From: Streptomyces sp. PR69
GTDB lineage: Bacteria; Actinomycetota; Actinomycetes; Streptomycetales; Streptomycetaceae
Direction: 5' to 3'
DNA length: 64,000 bases
Assembly: GCF_026420845.1 (NCBI RefSeq)
Contig: NZ_JAOWCB010000015.1
Span: 62,001 to 126,000 of the forward strand
The notes beneath the pieces were generated by a model, which ran no database searches, had not been told where the DNA came from, and saw only the letters and a list, made by a program, of their open reading frames with translations. Positions 57,105-64,000 of this stretch are shown here, in pieces. Position 1 is the first letter of the stretch. Each line of letters starts with the position of its first letter. The position numbers were made by a program, and so were the translations under genes.

Positions 57105-57357
57105 TGCCCGTACCGCCCGTCGGCTTGACGCCAGCCGCCTTGTACCAGGCCTGGTACTCGCCGCCGCTCATGCCGGGCTCGCAGCCGTCGACGGGCGCGG
57201 CCATGGCGGTCGCGGCGGCGAGGGCGAGCGTCGCGTGCACCTGCGCCTCGGCAGCCAGCGCAGCGCCGGTGACCGGGTCCGCTCCGTCTCCGTAGGTGAA
57301 GTGGTGGGCGAGGTCGGCGAGGCGCTCGGCCTCGCGGTAGTGCTGAGGTCCGGTCAT
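57097..57357 (-). CDS. early phage protein, unknown function
   Basis: 86 residues: HYREAERLADLAHHFTYGDG, then LAAEAQVHATLALAAATAMA and GGEYQAWYKAAGVKPTGGTG. The HYREAERLADLA...AQVHATLALAAATA pattern recurs in actinophage early regions. GGAG lies seven bases before the ATG. Confidence 0.65.
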   Translation of the reverse strand: MTGPQHYREAERLADLAHHFTYGDGADPVTGAALAAEAQVHATLALAAATAMAAPVDGCEPGMSGGEYQAWYKAAGVKPTGGTGNA

Positions 57358-57512
57358 CGGGCGCTCCAGGTCATGCGCAGGTAGTGGGCGAGGCGGGCCA
57401 GCCGACGGCGCGCAGCGAGCGCCTGGGCGGCGGCGGGGAGGATGCGGAACACGAGCGCGACGCCGAGCCCGTAGGCGAGGAGCGCGACGGCGATCCAGTC
57501 CAGAACGCTCAC
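57354..57512 (-). CDS. tiny single-helix membrane protein (52 aa)
   Basis: Starts VSVLDWIAVALLAYGLGVAL with one strong membrane helix, then a basic helical tail (QALAARRRLARLAHYLRMTW). GTGA overlap at the start and overlap with the next ATG at the end make it part of the coupled chain. Unknown function. Confidence 0.6.
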   Translation of the reverse strand: MSVLDWIAVALLAYGLGVALVFRILPAAAQALAARRRLARLAHYLRMTWSAR

Positions 57513-57757
57513 GACGCACCCCACAGACGGCGGTGAGCCCGGCTACCGCGGTGCGTGGAGTGGCCGAACGGCCGACCACAGCGTGCGCAGCGCGATGGGT
57601 GGCGCAGCCCCGGCCGGTACCAGTGGCGGGGGTCCATCCACTCCCCGCAGGACTCGACGTGCTCGGCCTGCGGCCGCCTGCAGCCCGAGTAGAGGCACGG
57701 CTCATCGGCGTAGTCGGCGCGGAACCAGTGCCCGCGGATCAGACGGCGGCGCGTCAC
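57509..57757 (-). CDS. small Cys/His/Arg-rich protein
   Basis: 82 residues: YADEPCLYSGCRRPQAEHVE, then CGEWMDPRHWYRPGLRHPSR and CARCGRPFGHSTHRGSRAHR. Several CxxC-like and His ligands suggest a zinc-stabilised fold. GTG start overlaps the previous stop. Confidence 0.6.
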   Translation of the reverse strand: MTRRRLIRGHWFRADYADEPCLYSGCRRPQAEHVESCGEWMDPRHWYRPGLRHPSRCARCGRPFGHSTHRGSRAHRRLWGAS

Positions 57758-58395
57758 GGGGTCACCCCCGGCTCGGGCAGGTCCCGGCCGACCGCATAGT
57801 CGTGATGACCCGGCCCGTCCTGGTTGCCGACCACCGGCCGCGCGGGCCAGCAGCAGATCACCACATGAATCCCGCGCCACGTCGCGTGGGAAGTGACACA
57901 GCTACCGCGGTTCGTCGTACGCGTCAGGTCGACGTCCAGGGCCTCCTGCCACGCCGACCACTGCTCCGGCGTCGCCGTCAGCTCCAGGCGGATCGTGCGG
58001 AACGTGGCGTCGTACGTGGCATCGGCGTACTGCGCGGCAGCGAGGGTGAGGATGTCGGCGGTGTCCTCGTCGAGCAGCGCCTGGGTGGTGCCGGCCTGCC
58101 CGGTGAGGGCGTACGCGATCGGGTCCTCGTCCACCGGCCGCTCGTACTCCCCGAGCCGCGCCTCCAGCTCGGCCACCCGAGCCCGCAGCGCAAGGGCACG
58201 CGTGAGCGCCTTCCCCCAGGCGGCGCGATAGCGGTTCCGCTCAACCCGCAGCCGCTTCTGCTCATCCGCCGTCTCCGGCGACTGCAGCAAGCACGCCGAC
58301 TCCAACGCGTACGCCAGCGACGCAGCCAACGTCTTGCCCTGCTTCTGCGCGGCGAGGATCACACCCGCCGCCGCATTCACACGCCGGGCGTTCAC
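57754..58395 (-). CDS. early phage protein with coiled coil and Cys tail
   Basis: 213 residues: helical N-terminal half with coiled-coil stretch (RALALRARVAELEARLGEYE) and a beta C-terminal part (ATFRTIRLELTATPEQWSAW; IHVVICCWPARPVVGNQDGP). GTG start in GTGA overlap. Unknown function. Confidence 0.6.
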   Translation of the reverse strand: MNARRVNAAAGVILAAQKQGKTLAASLAYALESACLLQSPETADEQKRLRVERNRYRAAWGKALTRALALRARVAELEARLGEYERPVDEDPIAYALTGQAGTTQALLDEDTADILTLAAAQYADATYDATFRTIRLELTATPEQWSAWQEALDVDLTRTTNRGSCVTSHATWRGIHVVICCWPARPVVGNQDGPGHHDYAVGRDLPEPGVTP

Positions 58396-58721
58396 GACGC
58401 CACCGCCTGAACGCTCAGGCCGAACCCCGTCAGCTGCACCGGCACCCCGCGGAACACGCCCCACGTCTTCAGCCAGGACTCGTGGCCGTTGCTGCGGATC
58501 TCCACGCCGGACGGGGCGATCTGAAGCGCCGCACGCCACGCCTCGAAAGCGCTCGGAGAGTCCAGCTGCAGGAATAGCTCCGACGTCCCGCTGTGGATGA
58601 CGATGTAGGGGGTCGGCAGGTGGCCGAACATGTTGATCAGGGCGACGAGCGCCTCGGCGGCGGGTGCCTGCGAGCTGATCCCGGTGACCCGCGGGGCCGT
58701 TTCGATAGTCTGTGTGGTCAC
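58392..58721 (-). CDS. early phage protein, unknown function
   Basis: 109 residues: SQAPAAEALVALINMFGHLP, then LFLQLDSPSAFEAWRAALQI and LKTWGVFRGVPVQLTGFGLS. Resembles small actinophage proteins of the first early genes; function unknown. Confidence 0.6.
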   Translation of the reverse strand: MTTQTIETAPRVTGISSQAPAAEALVALINMFGHLPTPYIVIHSGTSELFLQLDSPSAFEAWRAALQIAPSGVEIRSNGHESWLKTWGVFRGVPVQLTGFGLSVQAVAS

Positions 58722-58805
58722 GGTGTCCTCGTTTCTCTGTGGATGAGGTGCCGAGGGGCTGCCAAAGGACCGGCCAGGGTCCAGGCGGCCCCGCTTTCTT
58801 GGGGG

Positions 58806-59054
58806 TCAGGCGGCGCGCTTGGTGCTGAGCGGCGCGACCGCGGTGCGCTCGTTCTCAAGGCGGATGTCGGCGATGGTGAAGGTGATCCGTCCGCCGTCGT
58901 TGTGGTGGATCACTTCGCGCCGGTAGCACTTCTCCTTGAGCACACGGGCGCTCTTGTACGGGAGCCATCGCTTCGCGATGACCTCTTCGGGGCTGTAGCG
59001 GCGAAGGTCCGCCTCGTTCGGCTCGGGCGGTGTCTTCGTGGCCTTGGCGGTCAC
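58806..59054 (-). CDS. MerR/excisionase-like DNA-binding protein
   Basis: 82 residues. YSPEEVIAKRWLPYKSARVL, then KEKCYRREVIHHNDGGRITF and TIADIRLENERTAVA form a short winged helix as in HTH_17/excisionase proteins. It is coupled (GTGA) to the Cro-like gene and is the best candidate for the excision directionality factor or an early activator. Confidence 0.65.
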   Translation of the reverse strand: MTAKATKTPPEPNEADLRRYSPEEVIAKRWLPYKSARVLKEKCYRREVIHHNDGGRITFTIADIRLENERTAVAPLSTKRAA

Positions 59055-59260
59055 GTCTGCTCCTCGTGGGTGATGGCGTCAGGGACGACGTCGAGCACCG
59101 TGGCGACCTTGAGGACTGGGGCGTCTCCCGGCTGGCGGATGAGTCCCCTCTCCAGGCGGGAGAGATAGCCCCGGTCCAAGCCGGTCTTCTCCTGAAGCTC
59201 ACGCAGGCTCATGTTCTGAGCCTTGCGGATGGCTCTGATTGCCGGTCCGTTCGGTCTCAC
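59051..59260 (-). CDS. Cro-like XRE regulator (lytic side of the switch)
   Basis: 69 residues with one HTH: AIRAIRKAQNMSLRELQEKT, then GLDRGYLSRLERGLIRQPGD and LKVATVLDVVPDAITHEEQT. It is divergent from the repressor gene at 59475 and is the first gene of the long leftward early operon. The GTG at 59260 is preferred because TACATT (-10-like) lies six bases before it, suggesting a leaderless transcript; a GTG two codons earlier and an ATG at 59296 are alternatives. Confidence 0.75.
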   Translation of the reverse strand: MRPNGPAIRAIRKAQNMSLRELQEKTGLDRGYLSRLERGLIRQPGDAPVLKVATVLDVVPDAITHEEQT

Positions 59261-59293
59261 GCTCACAATGTAGGCACAAGATGAGTACAGGCG
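59261..59293 (-). promoter_or_regulatory. early leftward promoter candidate
   Basis: Read leftward: TTGCGC, 18-base spacer, TACATT, then GTGAGC and the GTG start. No Shine-Dalgarno sequence is visible, consistent with a leaderless mRNA (inference). Confidence 0.45.
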
Positions 59294-59297
59294 CAAG

Positions 59298-59316
59298 CGA
59301 CATGCATACGTTGTCG
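59298..59316. promoter_or_regulatory. operator candidate of the lysogeny switch
   Basis: CGACATGCATACGTTGTCG has CGACA and TGTCG arms and lies just upstream of the leftward early promoter, where repressor or Cro would act. Confidence 0.4.
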
Positions 59317-59474
59317 GCGTAAAACTTGAGCAGTACGGCCGGGGTGCTAGCGCTCAGCGGGCATCGCGTGACGGATGTTGCAACCCTGGAGGCTCAAAAA
59401 CGACGCAAAGTTGCTGGTCGCGGCCGAAAGGCTAGGCTTACGGGTTGCAGGTGCATGCGGCATGATGAGGGTTC

Positions 59475-59996
59475 ATGGACCAGGACATGGCTCGATTGGG
59501 AGCGGCACTCAAGGCGTCCCGTGTCGCCCGCAGACCGAAGATGACGCAGGAGGACGCGGCCACGGCCCTCGGCGTCAGCCGTGCGACGGTGCAGAACATC
59601 GAGCGCGGCAGCAGACCATCCAAGGTGAACTCGACCATCCGCGAGTACGCGGCCCTGCTCGGCTGGTCGAAGGGGTCCGTCGAGCGCGTGCTTGCGGGGG
59701 ACGAGCCGGTGCTCGTTCAGGACTCCCCCGGCGACGCTGCGCAGCCGTCGCCCGCGCCGGCCGAAGACGAGCTGCCAGTCCCCCCGCTGATCAGGGCAGA
59801 GCTGCGCAAGGGCCAGGTGCTTGCGTCCGGCGTGTTCGACCTCACCCCGGAGGGTTCGACCGCCCAGCTGATCGTCGTGGTCAAGGGGCCCAACGACGCG
59901 ACCGACGAAGATATGCGCCGCTACGCCGCCGCTTGGCGTCAAACACAGCGCAAGCTACGGGAGTTGGAATCCAGTGAGACCGACGACGAATCCTGA
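59475..59996 (+). CDS. phage repressor (XRE family), lysogeny maintenance
   Basis: 173 residues. HTH near the N-terminus: LGAALKASRVARRPKMTQED, then AATALGVSRATVQNIERGSR. A Pro/Asp-rich linker (about 80-100) precedes a C-terminal domain (LIRAELRKGQVLASGVFDLT; TAQLIVVVKGPNDATDEDMR). It is opposite to the early operon, as cI-type repressors are. It has no LexA-like Ser/Lys protease motif that I can see, so induction may not use self-cleavage. A putative promoter (TTGCTG, 16 bases, TAGGCT) lies about 50 bp upstream. Confidence 0.8.
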   Translation: MDQDMARLGAALKASRVARRPKMTQEDAATALGVSRATVQNIERGSRPSKVNSTIREYAALLGWSKGSVERVLAGDEPVLVQDSPGDAAQPSPAPAEDELPVPPLIRAELRKGQVLASGVFDLTPEGSTAQLIVVVKGPNDATDEDMRRYAAAWRQTQRKLRELESSETDDES

Positions 59997-60093
59997 CGGT
60001 TCATCATTTCCGGGCGAACCCTACACAAACCCGGAGACGGCGTGGTTGCATAACCGCTCCAACGAGGGGGCCACACCTTCGTGAGGGGGTCAA

Positions 60094-60516
60094 GTGCGCG
60101 TTGTCGTCAATCGCAGCCAAACCGTCCCGGCTGGAAAGATGGAAGCCACAGACGTATACGCCGAGGATCCGGAAACCGGAGAGCGGACAGTCGTCGAGAT
60201 CCACCTCGACTTCCACCACAACGACATCACACCCGGCTACGAGAACGACATGTCCGAGGCGCTCACCATCGAAGCACAGCGATGGATGGAGGCGGAGGAA
60301 CCCTCCCGCTCAGCGGCAGCCACCACAGCTCCAGTGATCCATGTAGAGCGACTGCCCGCACTCCGCGGCGGTGCCACTGTGTTCATCCAAGACGAGATCC
60401 ACTTCGTGAACAGCCTCTTCCTGGAGTCCGGCATCACCGAGGCCGGAGCCCGCGCCTATCAGGAGTTCCTCGAATACCGCGCGAAGCTCTGGCGGCGAAA
60501 GGACGGAGAAGGCTGA
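60094..60516 (+). CDS. protein between repressor and integrase, unknown function
   Basis: 140 residues: RVVVNRSQTVPAGKMEATDV, then VVEIHLDFHHNDITPGYEND and FVNSLFLESGITEAGARAYQ. The GTG start follows GAGGGGG by four bases. Genes at this place are often immunity-region accessory proteins. It is on the same strand as repressor and integrase. Confidence 0.65.
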   Translation: MRVVVNRSQTVPAGKMEATDVYAEDPETGERTVVEIHLDFHHNDITPGYENDMSEALTIEAQRWMEAEEPSRSAAATTAPVIHVERLPALRGGATVFIQDEIHFVNSLFLESGITEAGARAYQEFLEYRAKLWRRKDGEG

Positions 60517-60532
60517 GGGGGGTTAGGTAAGG

Positions 60533-61855
60533 ATGGCCTACGCCGAAAAGGTCTACAAGGTCAAGAACGGAAAACAAACCAAGCAATACACCTGGAGAGC
60601 CCGATACAAGCTCCCGGACGGCACATTGGGCAGCCAACCGGGGTTCCCTACGCGGAAGACCGCCGAAGACTGGGGAAACCAGCAAGAGGCGGCAATGGCC
60701 GCCGGAACCTGGGTCGATCCCAAGAAGGCTCAGACCCCTTTTGGGGAGTGGGTCGAGATTTGGAAGACCGCGAACAAGCCCCGCCCAGGGACGGCCACCA
60801 AGCGCAGGTATCTGCTGGACGGCCTTCTGCTGCCCGAGTTCGAGTTCACACCCTTGGTGGAGGTGAACAACGTCTTCACCGTGAAGGCGTGGGCGGCGCG
60901 AGCGGCCAAACCGGCAGGCACGCATGATCCGGTGACGGTCGGGCATGCCCGCAGCCTCCTCAGCGCGATCCTCACCGGAGCCGAGGACGCCGGCTACATC
61001 GTGGCGAACAAGCTGTACGGCAGGAAGATCGCCGTAAGCGGTGACCGGGCCGGAGACGAGGAGGAGGTGTGGGCCCAGCCGGATGAGGCTTACCGCATCT
61101 TCGAGCGCCTGCCTGGCGTTCACGGGCTCATGGTCGTGGCGGACTGCTATCTCGGTCTCAGGTGGGGTGAGCTCGCTGGGCTGCACCGGGACAACTGCCT
61201 GCTGAAAAGGACGGACAAGGTCGACGGCAGGACGTTCGTACGGCATGTGGTGCGCATCGACCCGAAGGTGGGTGCACTGCACGAGGACGAGTTCGAGCTG
61301 GACGACGAGGGGCTGGCCGCTTGGCACGCGGCAGAGGACGCCCGGCTTGCGGAGTGTAGGGAGAAGGGCTGGAAGGCGAACCGGCGCAGGACTCCGAAGG
61401 CGCGTGTGGAGCTGTACTTAGGGGAGCCGAAGAACAGGTACTCGGCGCGGGAGGTCGACATGCCGCCGTTTCTCGTAAAGATGCTCGGCGCGCACATAGA
61501 GGCGTGGCCGCATGAGCACCCGTTCACCACGCCCAACGGCGACTGGTGGCGGCGCGGGAACTTCGGCCGCACGCTGAAGCCCGCCGCGGGCGGACGTTCC
61601 GCGATCCCCCGGAAGCGCGGATTCGCCGGACGCGAGGCATGGGGGCCTGTCCTTCCCGGCTTCACGATGCGCGGTGCCCGCCACACCCATGACACGTGGA
61701 TGAAGGAGGATCGGGTGGACCGGGCGCTGCGGTTCTTGACGATGGGGTGGGTTCCGAAGGACATTGAAGGGACCTACGAGCACGTGACGCCCGAGATGCG
61801 GAAGCATCGTCTGGATCAGCTTGAGGCCCGCTGGGTGCGGGGGAAGAAGGCGTGA
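60533..61855 (+). CDS. int: tyrosine integrase
   Basis: 440 residues. N-terminal arm-binding domain (YTWRARYKLPDGTLGSQPGF, about 18-60) and core-binding domain to about 175, then the catalytic domain with Arg210 (LGLRWGELAGLH), Arg383 within RGARHTHDTW, and the nucleophile Tyr415 (EGTYEHVTPEMRKHRL). The residue three before Arg383, usually His in the HxxR box, is Arg380 here, while the next His is kept; this is a minor deviation. It recombines attP with the tRNA-Val 3' end. Its stop is 100 bp from attR. Confidence 0.93.
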   Translation: MAYAEKVYKVKNGKQTKQYTWRARYKLPDGTLGSQPGFPTRKTAEDWGNQQEAAMAAGTWVDPKKAQTPFGEWVEIWKTANKPRPGTATKRRYLLDGLLLPEFEFTPLVEVNNVFTVKAWAARAAKPAGTHDPVTVGHARSLLSAILTGAEDAGYIVANKLYGRKIAVSGDRAGDEEEVWAQPDEAYRIFERLPGVHGLMVVADCYLGLRWGELAGLHRDNCLLKRTDKVDGRTFVRHVVRIDPKVGALHEDEFELDDEGLAAWHAAEDARLAECREKGWKANRRRTPKARVELYLGEPKNRYSAREVDMPPFLVKMLGAHIEAWPHEHPFTTPNGDWWRRGNFGRTLKPAAGGRSAIPRKRGFAGREAWGPVLPGFTMRGARHTHDTWMKEDRVDRALRFLTMGWVPKDIEGTYEHVTPEMRKHRLDQLEARWVRGKKA

Positions 61856-61879
61856 GGGTGGATCAATCACAGAGTTGAT

Positions 61880-61904
61880 CTCCTAAAAACCTCCTAAACG
61901 ATCA
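61880..61904. other. integrase arm-type site candidate in attR
   Basis: Two CTCCTAA heptamers eleven bases apart followed by CGATCA, matching 11803-11827 at 21 of 25 positions, in the same orientation and 50 bp from the core. Confidence 0.6.
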
Positions 61905-61942
61905 AAACGGAGCCTCGGAACGATCTTGTTCCGGGGCTCCGT
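61904..61942. terminator. terminator for tRNA-Val supplied by the prophage
   Basis: Arms ACGGAGCCTCGGAAC-like and GTTCCGGGGCTCCGT around a six-base loop; read leftward, the tRNA direction, it is followed by TTTTGATC. It replaces the native terminator at 11577-11610 that integration moved 50 kb away. Confidence 0.75.
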
Positions 61943-61954
61943 TGCAGGTCACAC

Positions 61955-62005
61955 CTGGTGGGCGCGGACGGTTTCGAACCGCCGACATCTGCTTTGTAAG
62001 AGCAG
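61955..62005. other. attR core (51-bp direct repeat within tRNA-Val)
   Basis: Identical to 11614-11664. It covers the 3' 50 bases of the tRNA gene including the CCA, up to the anticodon stem, so the crossover occurs somewhere inside the 3' half and the gene stays intact. Confidence 0.95.
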
Positions 62006-62030
62006 CGCTCTACCCCTGAGCTACGCACCC
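61956..62030 (-). tRNA. tRNA-Val (anticodon UAC)
   Basis: Read leftward: acceptor GGGTGCG pairs with CGCGCCC, D arm GCTC...GAGC, anticodon stem CTGCT/AGCAG with loop CTTACAA (anticodon TAC, Val), T arm with GTTCGAA, discriminator A and encoded CCA. It is the integration target; the 3' half comes from the phage. Confidence 0.95.
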
Positions 62031-62204
62031 GTGGATGAGGCAACAGCGTACATGGCCCATGGGGCGGGGCTGCAAACCCGTTCGCAGGTGGCAGGGGCGG
62101 GCGGGGGACAGCCCCACCTCAAGGGGGCGGGCAGCCGGATCGAGGGGACGGGCAGGGGCGCATAGCGTGGGCGGCGGCAGAGACAGGCAGGGGGAAGGAT
62201 CAAG
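62031..62204. other. host intergenic region upstream of tRNA-Val
   Basis: Shared promoter region of the divergent tRNA-Val and lipoprotein genes. No coding frame or clear element was identified. Confidence 0.5.
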
Positions 62205-62978
62205 GTGGGAGTGCAGTGCGGGTGGAGGCGTGCCGTGGTGGCCGGGGGTGGGGTGCTGCTCGTCGTCGGCGGGGTCAGTGGGTGCGGGAGCGCCGAGGCC
62301 GGGGGCGCGCCGGTGGAGCGGAAGACGTTTGCGTTTGGGGGGCAGACGCTGGAGATCGACGCCGGGAACACCGACATCGAGCTGGTGACGGGCGATGTCG
62401 AGGGCGTCGAGGTGACCAGGCAGGTCGACGGGTGGGTGTTCATGGGGAGCGGGCCCGAGGCCGTGTGGAAGCTGGCGGGTGGGACGCTCACGCTGCGGGT
62501 GAGCTGTGAGGCCATGGCGAGCAGCTGTGACTCGCGGCATCGGGTCACGGTGCCCCGTGGGCTCGGGGTGACGGTGACGGATGACAACGGCAGCGTCAGC
62601 GCGAGCGGGTTCAGCAGTGCGCTGGCCCTGCGCGCGGACAACGGCGAGGTCACCGTGCGCAACTCCAGCGGGGCCCTGGAGCTGGCCAGTGACAACGGGG
62701 AGGTGCGGGCCGAAGGGGTCAGCTCCCGGCAGGTGACGGCCGCCGCCGACAACGGCAGTGTGCGGCTCTCGCTCACCGCCGCGCCCGACCGGGTCGAGGC
62801 CGTCAGCGACAACGGCGAGATCGTCGTGGAGCTGCCCCGCTCCCAGGGGCCGTACGCGGTGTCCGCCGAGGCCGACAACGGGAGGACGGACGTGGGCGTC
62901 CCTACGGACCCCGGCAGCGCCCATGTGGTCACCGCGCGCAGTGAGAACGGCGAGGTGACCGTGCGCAGCGCGAACTGA
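62205..62978 (+). CDS. DUF4097-family lipoprotein
   Basis: 257 residues. Signal with lipobox (LLVVGGVSGCGS), then a beta-helix-like domain with repeated DNG/EV units (VTVTDDNGSVSASGFSSALA; LRADNGEVTVRNSSGALELA; AVSDNGEIVVELPRSQGPYA; ARSENGEVTVRSAN). This repeating turn pattern is the DUF4097 signature. GTG start after GGAAGGA. Extracytoplasmic; function unknown. Confidence 0.85.
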   Translation: MGVQCGWRRAVVAGGGVLLVVGGVSGCGSAEAGGAPVERKTFAFGGQTLEIDAGNTDIELVTGDVEGVEVTRQVDGWVFMGSGPEAVWKLAGGTLTLRVSCEAMASSCDSRHRVTVPRGLGVTVTDDNGSVSASGFSSALALRADNGEVTVRNSSGALELASDNGEVRAEGVSSRQVTAAADNGSVRLSLTAAPDRVEAVSDNGEIVVELPRSQGPYAVSAEADNGRTDVGVPTDPGSAHVVTARSENGEVTVRSAN

Positions 62979-63052
62979 CCGGCTCGTGTGTTCGTCCCTG
63001 CCGGATGGGAGAATGAACCAGGCAGGGCGGGCACACGGCACGGGAGAGGGAT

Positions 63053-64000
63053 GTGACGGGGACACACGCGCAGCAGGCAGGAGTGAGTGCCGTCCGCGAT
63101 GTCCTCGGGCTGATGCTGCTGCCTGTGCCGCTGGCGGCGGCCGCGCTGTCGGCCGCCTTCGCCGGCGGCGGGACCCGCCGCTGGTTCGGCGGGCGCGGGG
63201 AGAGCCGGCGCGCCGATGCGCAGGCCGCGAAGGACGCGGCCGCGGCGGCGTTCTACGAGCTGGACACGGCCCAGCGCGAGCTGCGGATCTCCATTGAGAC
63301 GATCACCGCGGTGGACGACTCGCCCGCCGCGCGCCGGGCCGCGGACGACTTCGCCGCGCTGGGGCGGCGCATCGACGAGGTGAGCCACCGCTATATCACC
63401 GCGGTCGACACACATGATCTCGACCGGGACGATCTGGAGCCCTCGGCCGCCTCCCGGGCGCGCGGCGAGCTGAACGCCGCCAGGGACGAGCTGATACGGA
63501 TCAAGGGCGAGCTGGACCGGTTCGCGCAGGGGCTCGGGCCGCTGCTCGACAAGGCCGAGACCCAGCTCGCCCGGCTCGCCCCGGCCGTGGAGCGGGCGCG
63601 TGCGGCGCTCCGCTCCGCGAGCGGCGCTCTGGACGCGGTGCGCGGCTCCGGACTGCGGGCGGACGACCTCGCCGCCCGGCTCGCCGCTCTCGCGCCGGAG
63701 CTGACGAAGCTCAACGAGGGCGCGGGGCGGCACGGTCTCACCGAGACCCTGCACCGCGCCGACCGCGTTCTGCGGGACGCGGAGTCCGTACGCGCCGAGG
63801 CGGAGCGGCTCCCCGAGCGTGCCGCGGAGATCGACAAGCGCCTGGTGTCGCTGCGTACCCGCGCGCAGGCGCTGACCACCCGTGCCGCGGGCGTCGAGCC
63901 GGTTCTCAGCGAGCTGCGCCGCCGCTTCTCGGCCGCCTGCTGGCAGGATCTCCAGCCCGTCCCGCAGCAGGCCGCCGCCGGCGTCCGCGAGGCGGAGGAG
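63053..64000 (+). CDS. membrane-anchored coiled-coil protein, 3' end outside window
   Basis: 316 codons are present and the frame is open at the window edge. An N-terminal membrane helix (DVLGLMLLPVPLAAAALSAA) is followed by a basic loop (GGGTRRWFGGRGESRR) and a long helical coiled-coil region (DDFAALGRRIDEVSHRYITA; ARDELIRIKGELDRFAQGLG; LARLAPAVERARAALRSASG). GTG start chosen because ATG two bases earlier would be followed by a stop. Probable scaffold or structural membrane protein; no family assigned. Confidence 0.7.
   Translation, partial: MTGTHAQQAGVSAVRDVLGLMLLPVPLAAAALSAAFAGGGTRRWFGGRGESRRADAQAAKDAAAAAFYELDTAQRELRISIETITAVDDSPAARRAADDFAALGRRIDEVSHRYITAVDTHDLDRDDLEPSAASRARGELNAARDELIRIKGELDRFAQGLGPLLDKAETQLARLAPAVERARAALRSASGALDAVRGSGLRADDLAARLAALAPELTKLNEGAGRHGLTETLHRADRVLRDAESVRAEAERLPERAAEIDKRLVSLRTRAQALTTRAAGVEPVLSELRRRFSAACWQDLQPVPQQAAAGVREAEE

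Noticed and set aside
62010..63754. Long minus-strand frames over the right host flank
   Set aside because: They are antisense to a DUF4097 lipoprotein and a coiled-coil protein and have shadow-like composition.

Overview
The window is high-GC actinobacterial DNA, almost certainly Streptomyces. Evidence for this is the very strong third-position GC bias, many GTG starts, and typical streptomycete families (XRE plus DUF5753 regulator, DUF6879, DUF2277, DUF4328 kinase, DUF4097 lipoprotein). It is a chromosomal segment split by one complete-looking siphovirus prophage of about 50.3 kb, integrated into the 3' end of a tRNA-Val(UAC) gene.

Layout. (1) 1-11613, left host flank: DedA-type membrane protein (cut by the window edge), DUF2277 protein, small membrane protein, lipoprotein, a decayed IS630-family element (2052-3210), a secreted protein of unknown role, a winged-helix regulator with a membrane partner and likely operator, a secreted endonuclease/exonuclease/phosphatase-family protein, a Ser/Thr kinase, an XRE-DUF5753/DUF6879 pair, and a coupled four-gene cassette ending in a terminator. 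(2) 11614-62005, prophage bounded by 51-bp direct repeats. From the left it carries cargo (a small XRE regulator, an inverted second copy of the host three-gene cassette, and an XRE-TPR regulator). Next come leftward late genes 34.6-14.8 kb: small and large terminase, portal, minor head protein, scaffold, P22-like coat, connectors, tail tube, frameshifted chaperone, tape measure, tail fibre genes, an Acb2-like cyclic-nucleotide sponge, amidase endolysin and holin. Then 35-45 kb of accessory genes: an orphan DNA methyltransferase, two tandem paralogues with duplicated promoters, a six-gene membrane module resembling parts of Streptomyces integrative and conjugative elements under a perfect 28-bp palindrome, and an isolated 378-aa gene. 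Then 45-59 kb of leftward early genes: many tiny coupled zinc-ribbon and unknown proteins, exoribonuclease-like protein, SSB, MazG-like protein, helicase loader-like protein, replication initiator containing eight palindromic iterons (probable phage origin), SF1 helicase and Sak4-like ATPase. The right end holds the lysogeny switch (Cro-like gene leftward, repressor rightward) and a tyrosine integrase beside attR. (3) 62006-64000, right host flank: the rest of tRNA-Val, a DUF4097 lipoprotein and a truncated coiled-coil membrane protein.

How it fits together: integrase recombines the tRNA-derived core using conserved arm sites present in both attL and attR. The prophage restores the 3' half of the tRNA and brings its own terminator for it. 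All head, tail, lysis, packaging and replication functions appear intact, so the element could be inducible. The most notable items are the Acb2-like anti-signalling gene in the lysis/tail region, the iteron array inside the initiator gene, the conjugative-element-like membrane module with its operator, and the inverted cassette copies on either side of attL.
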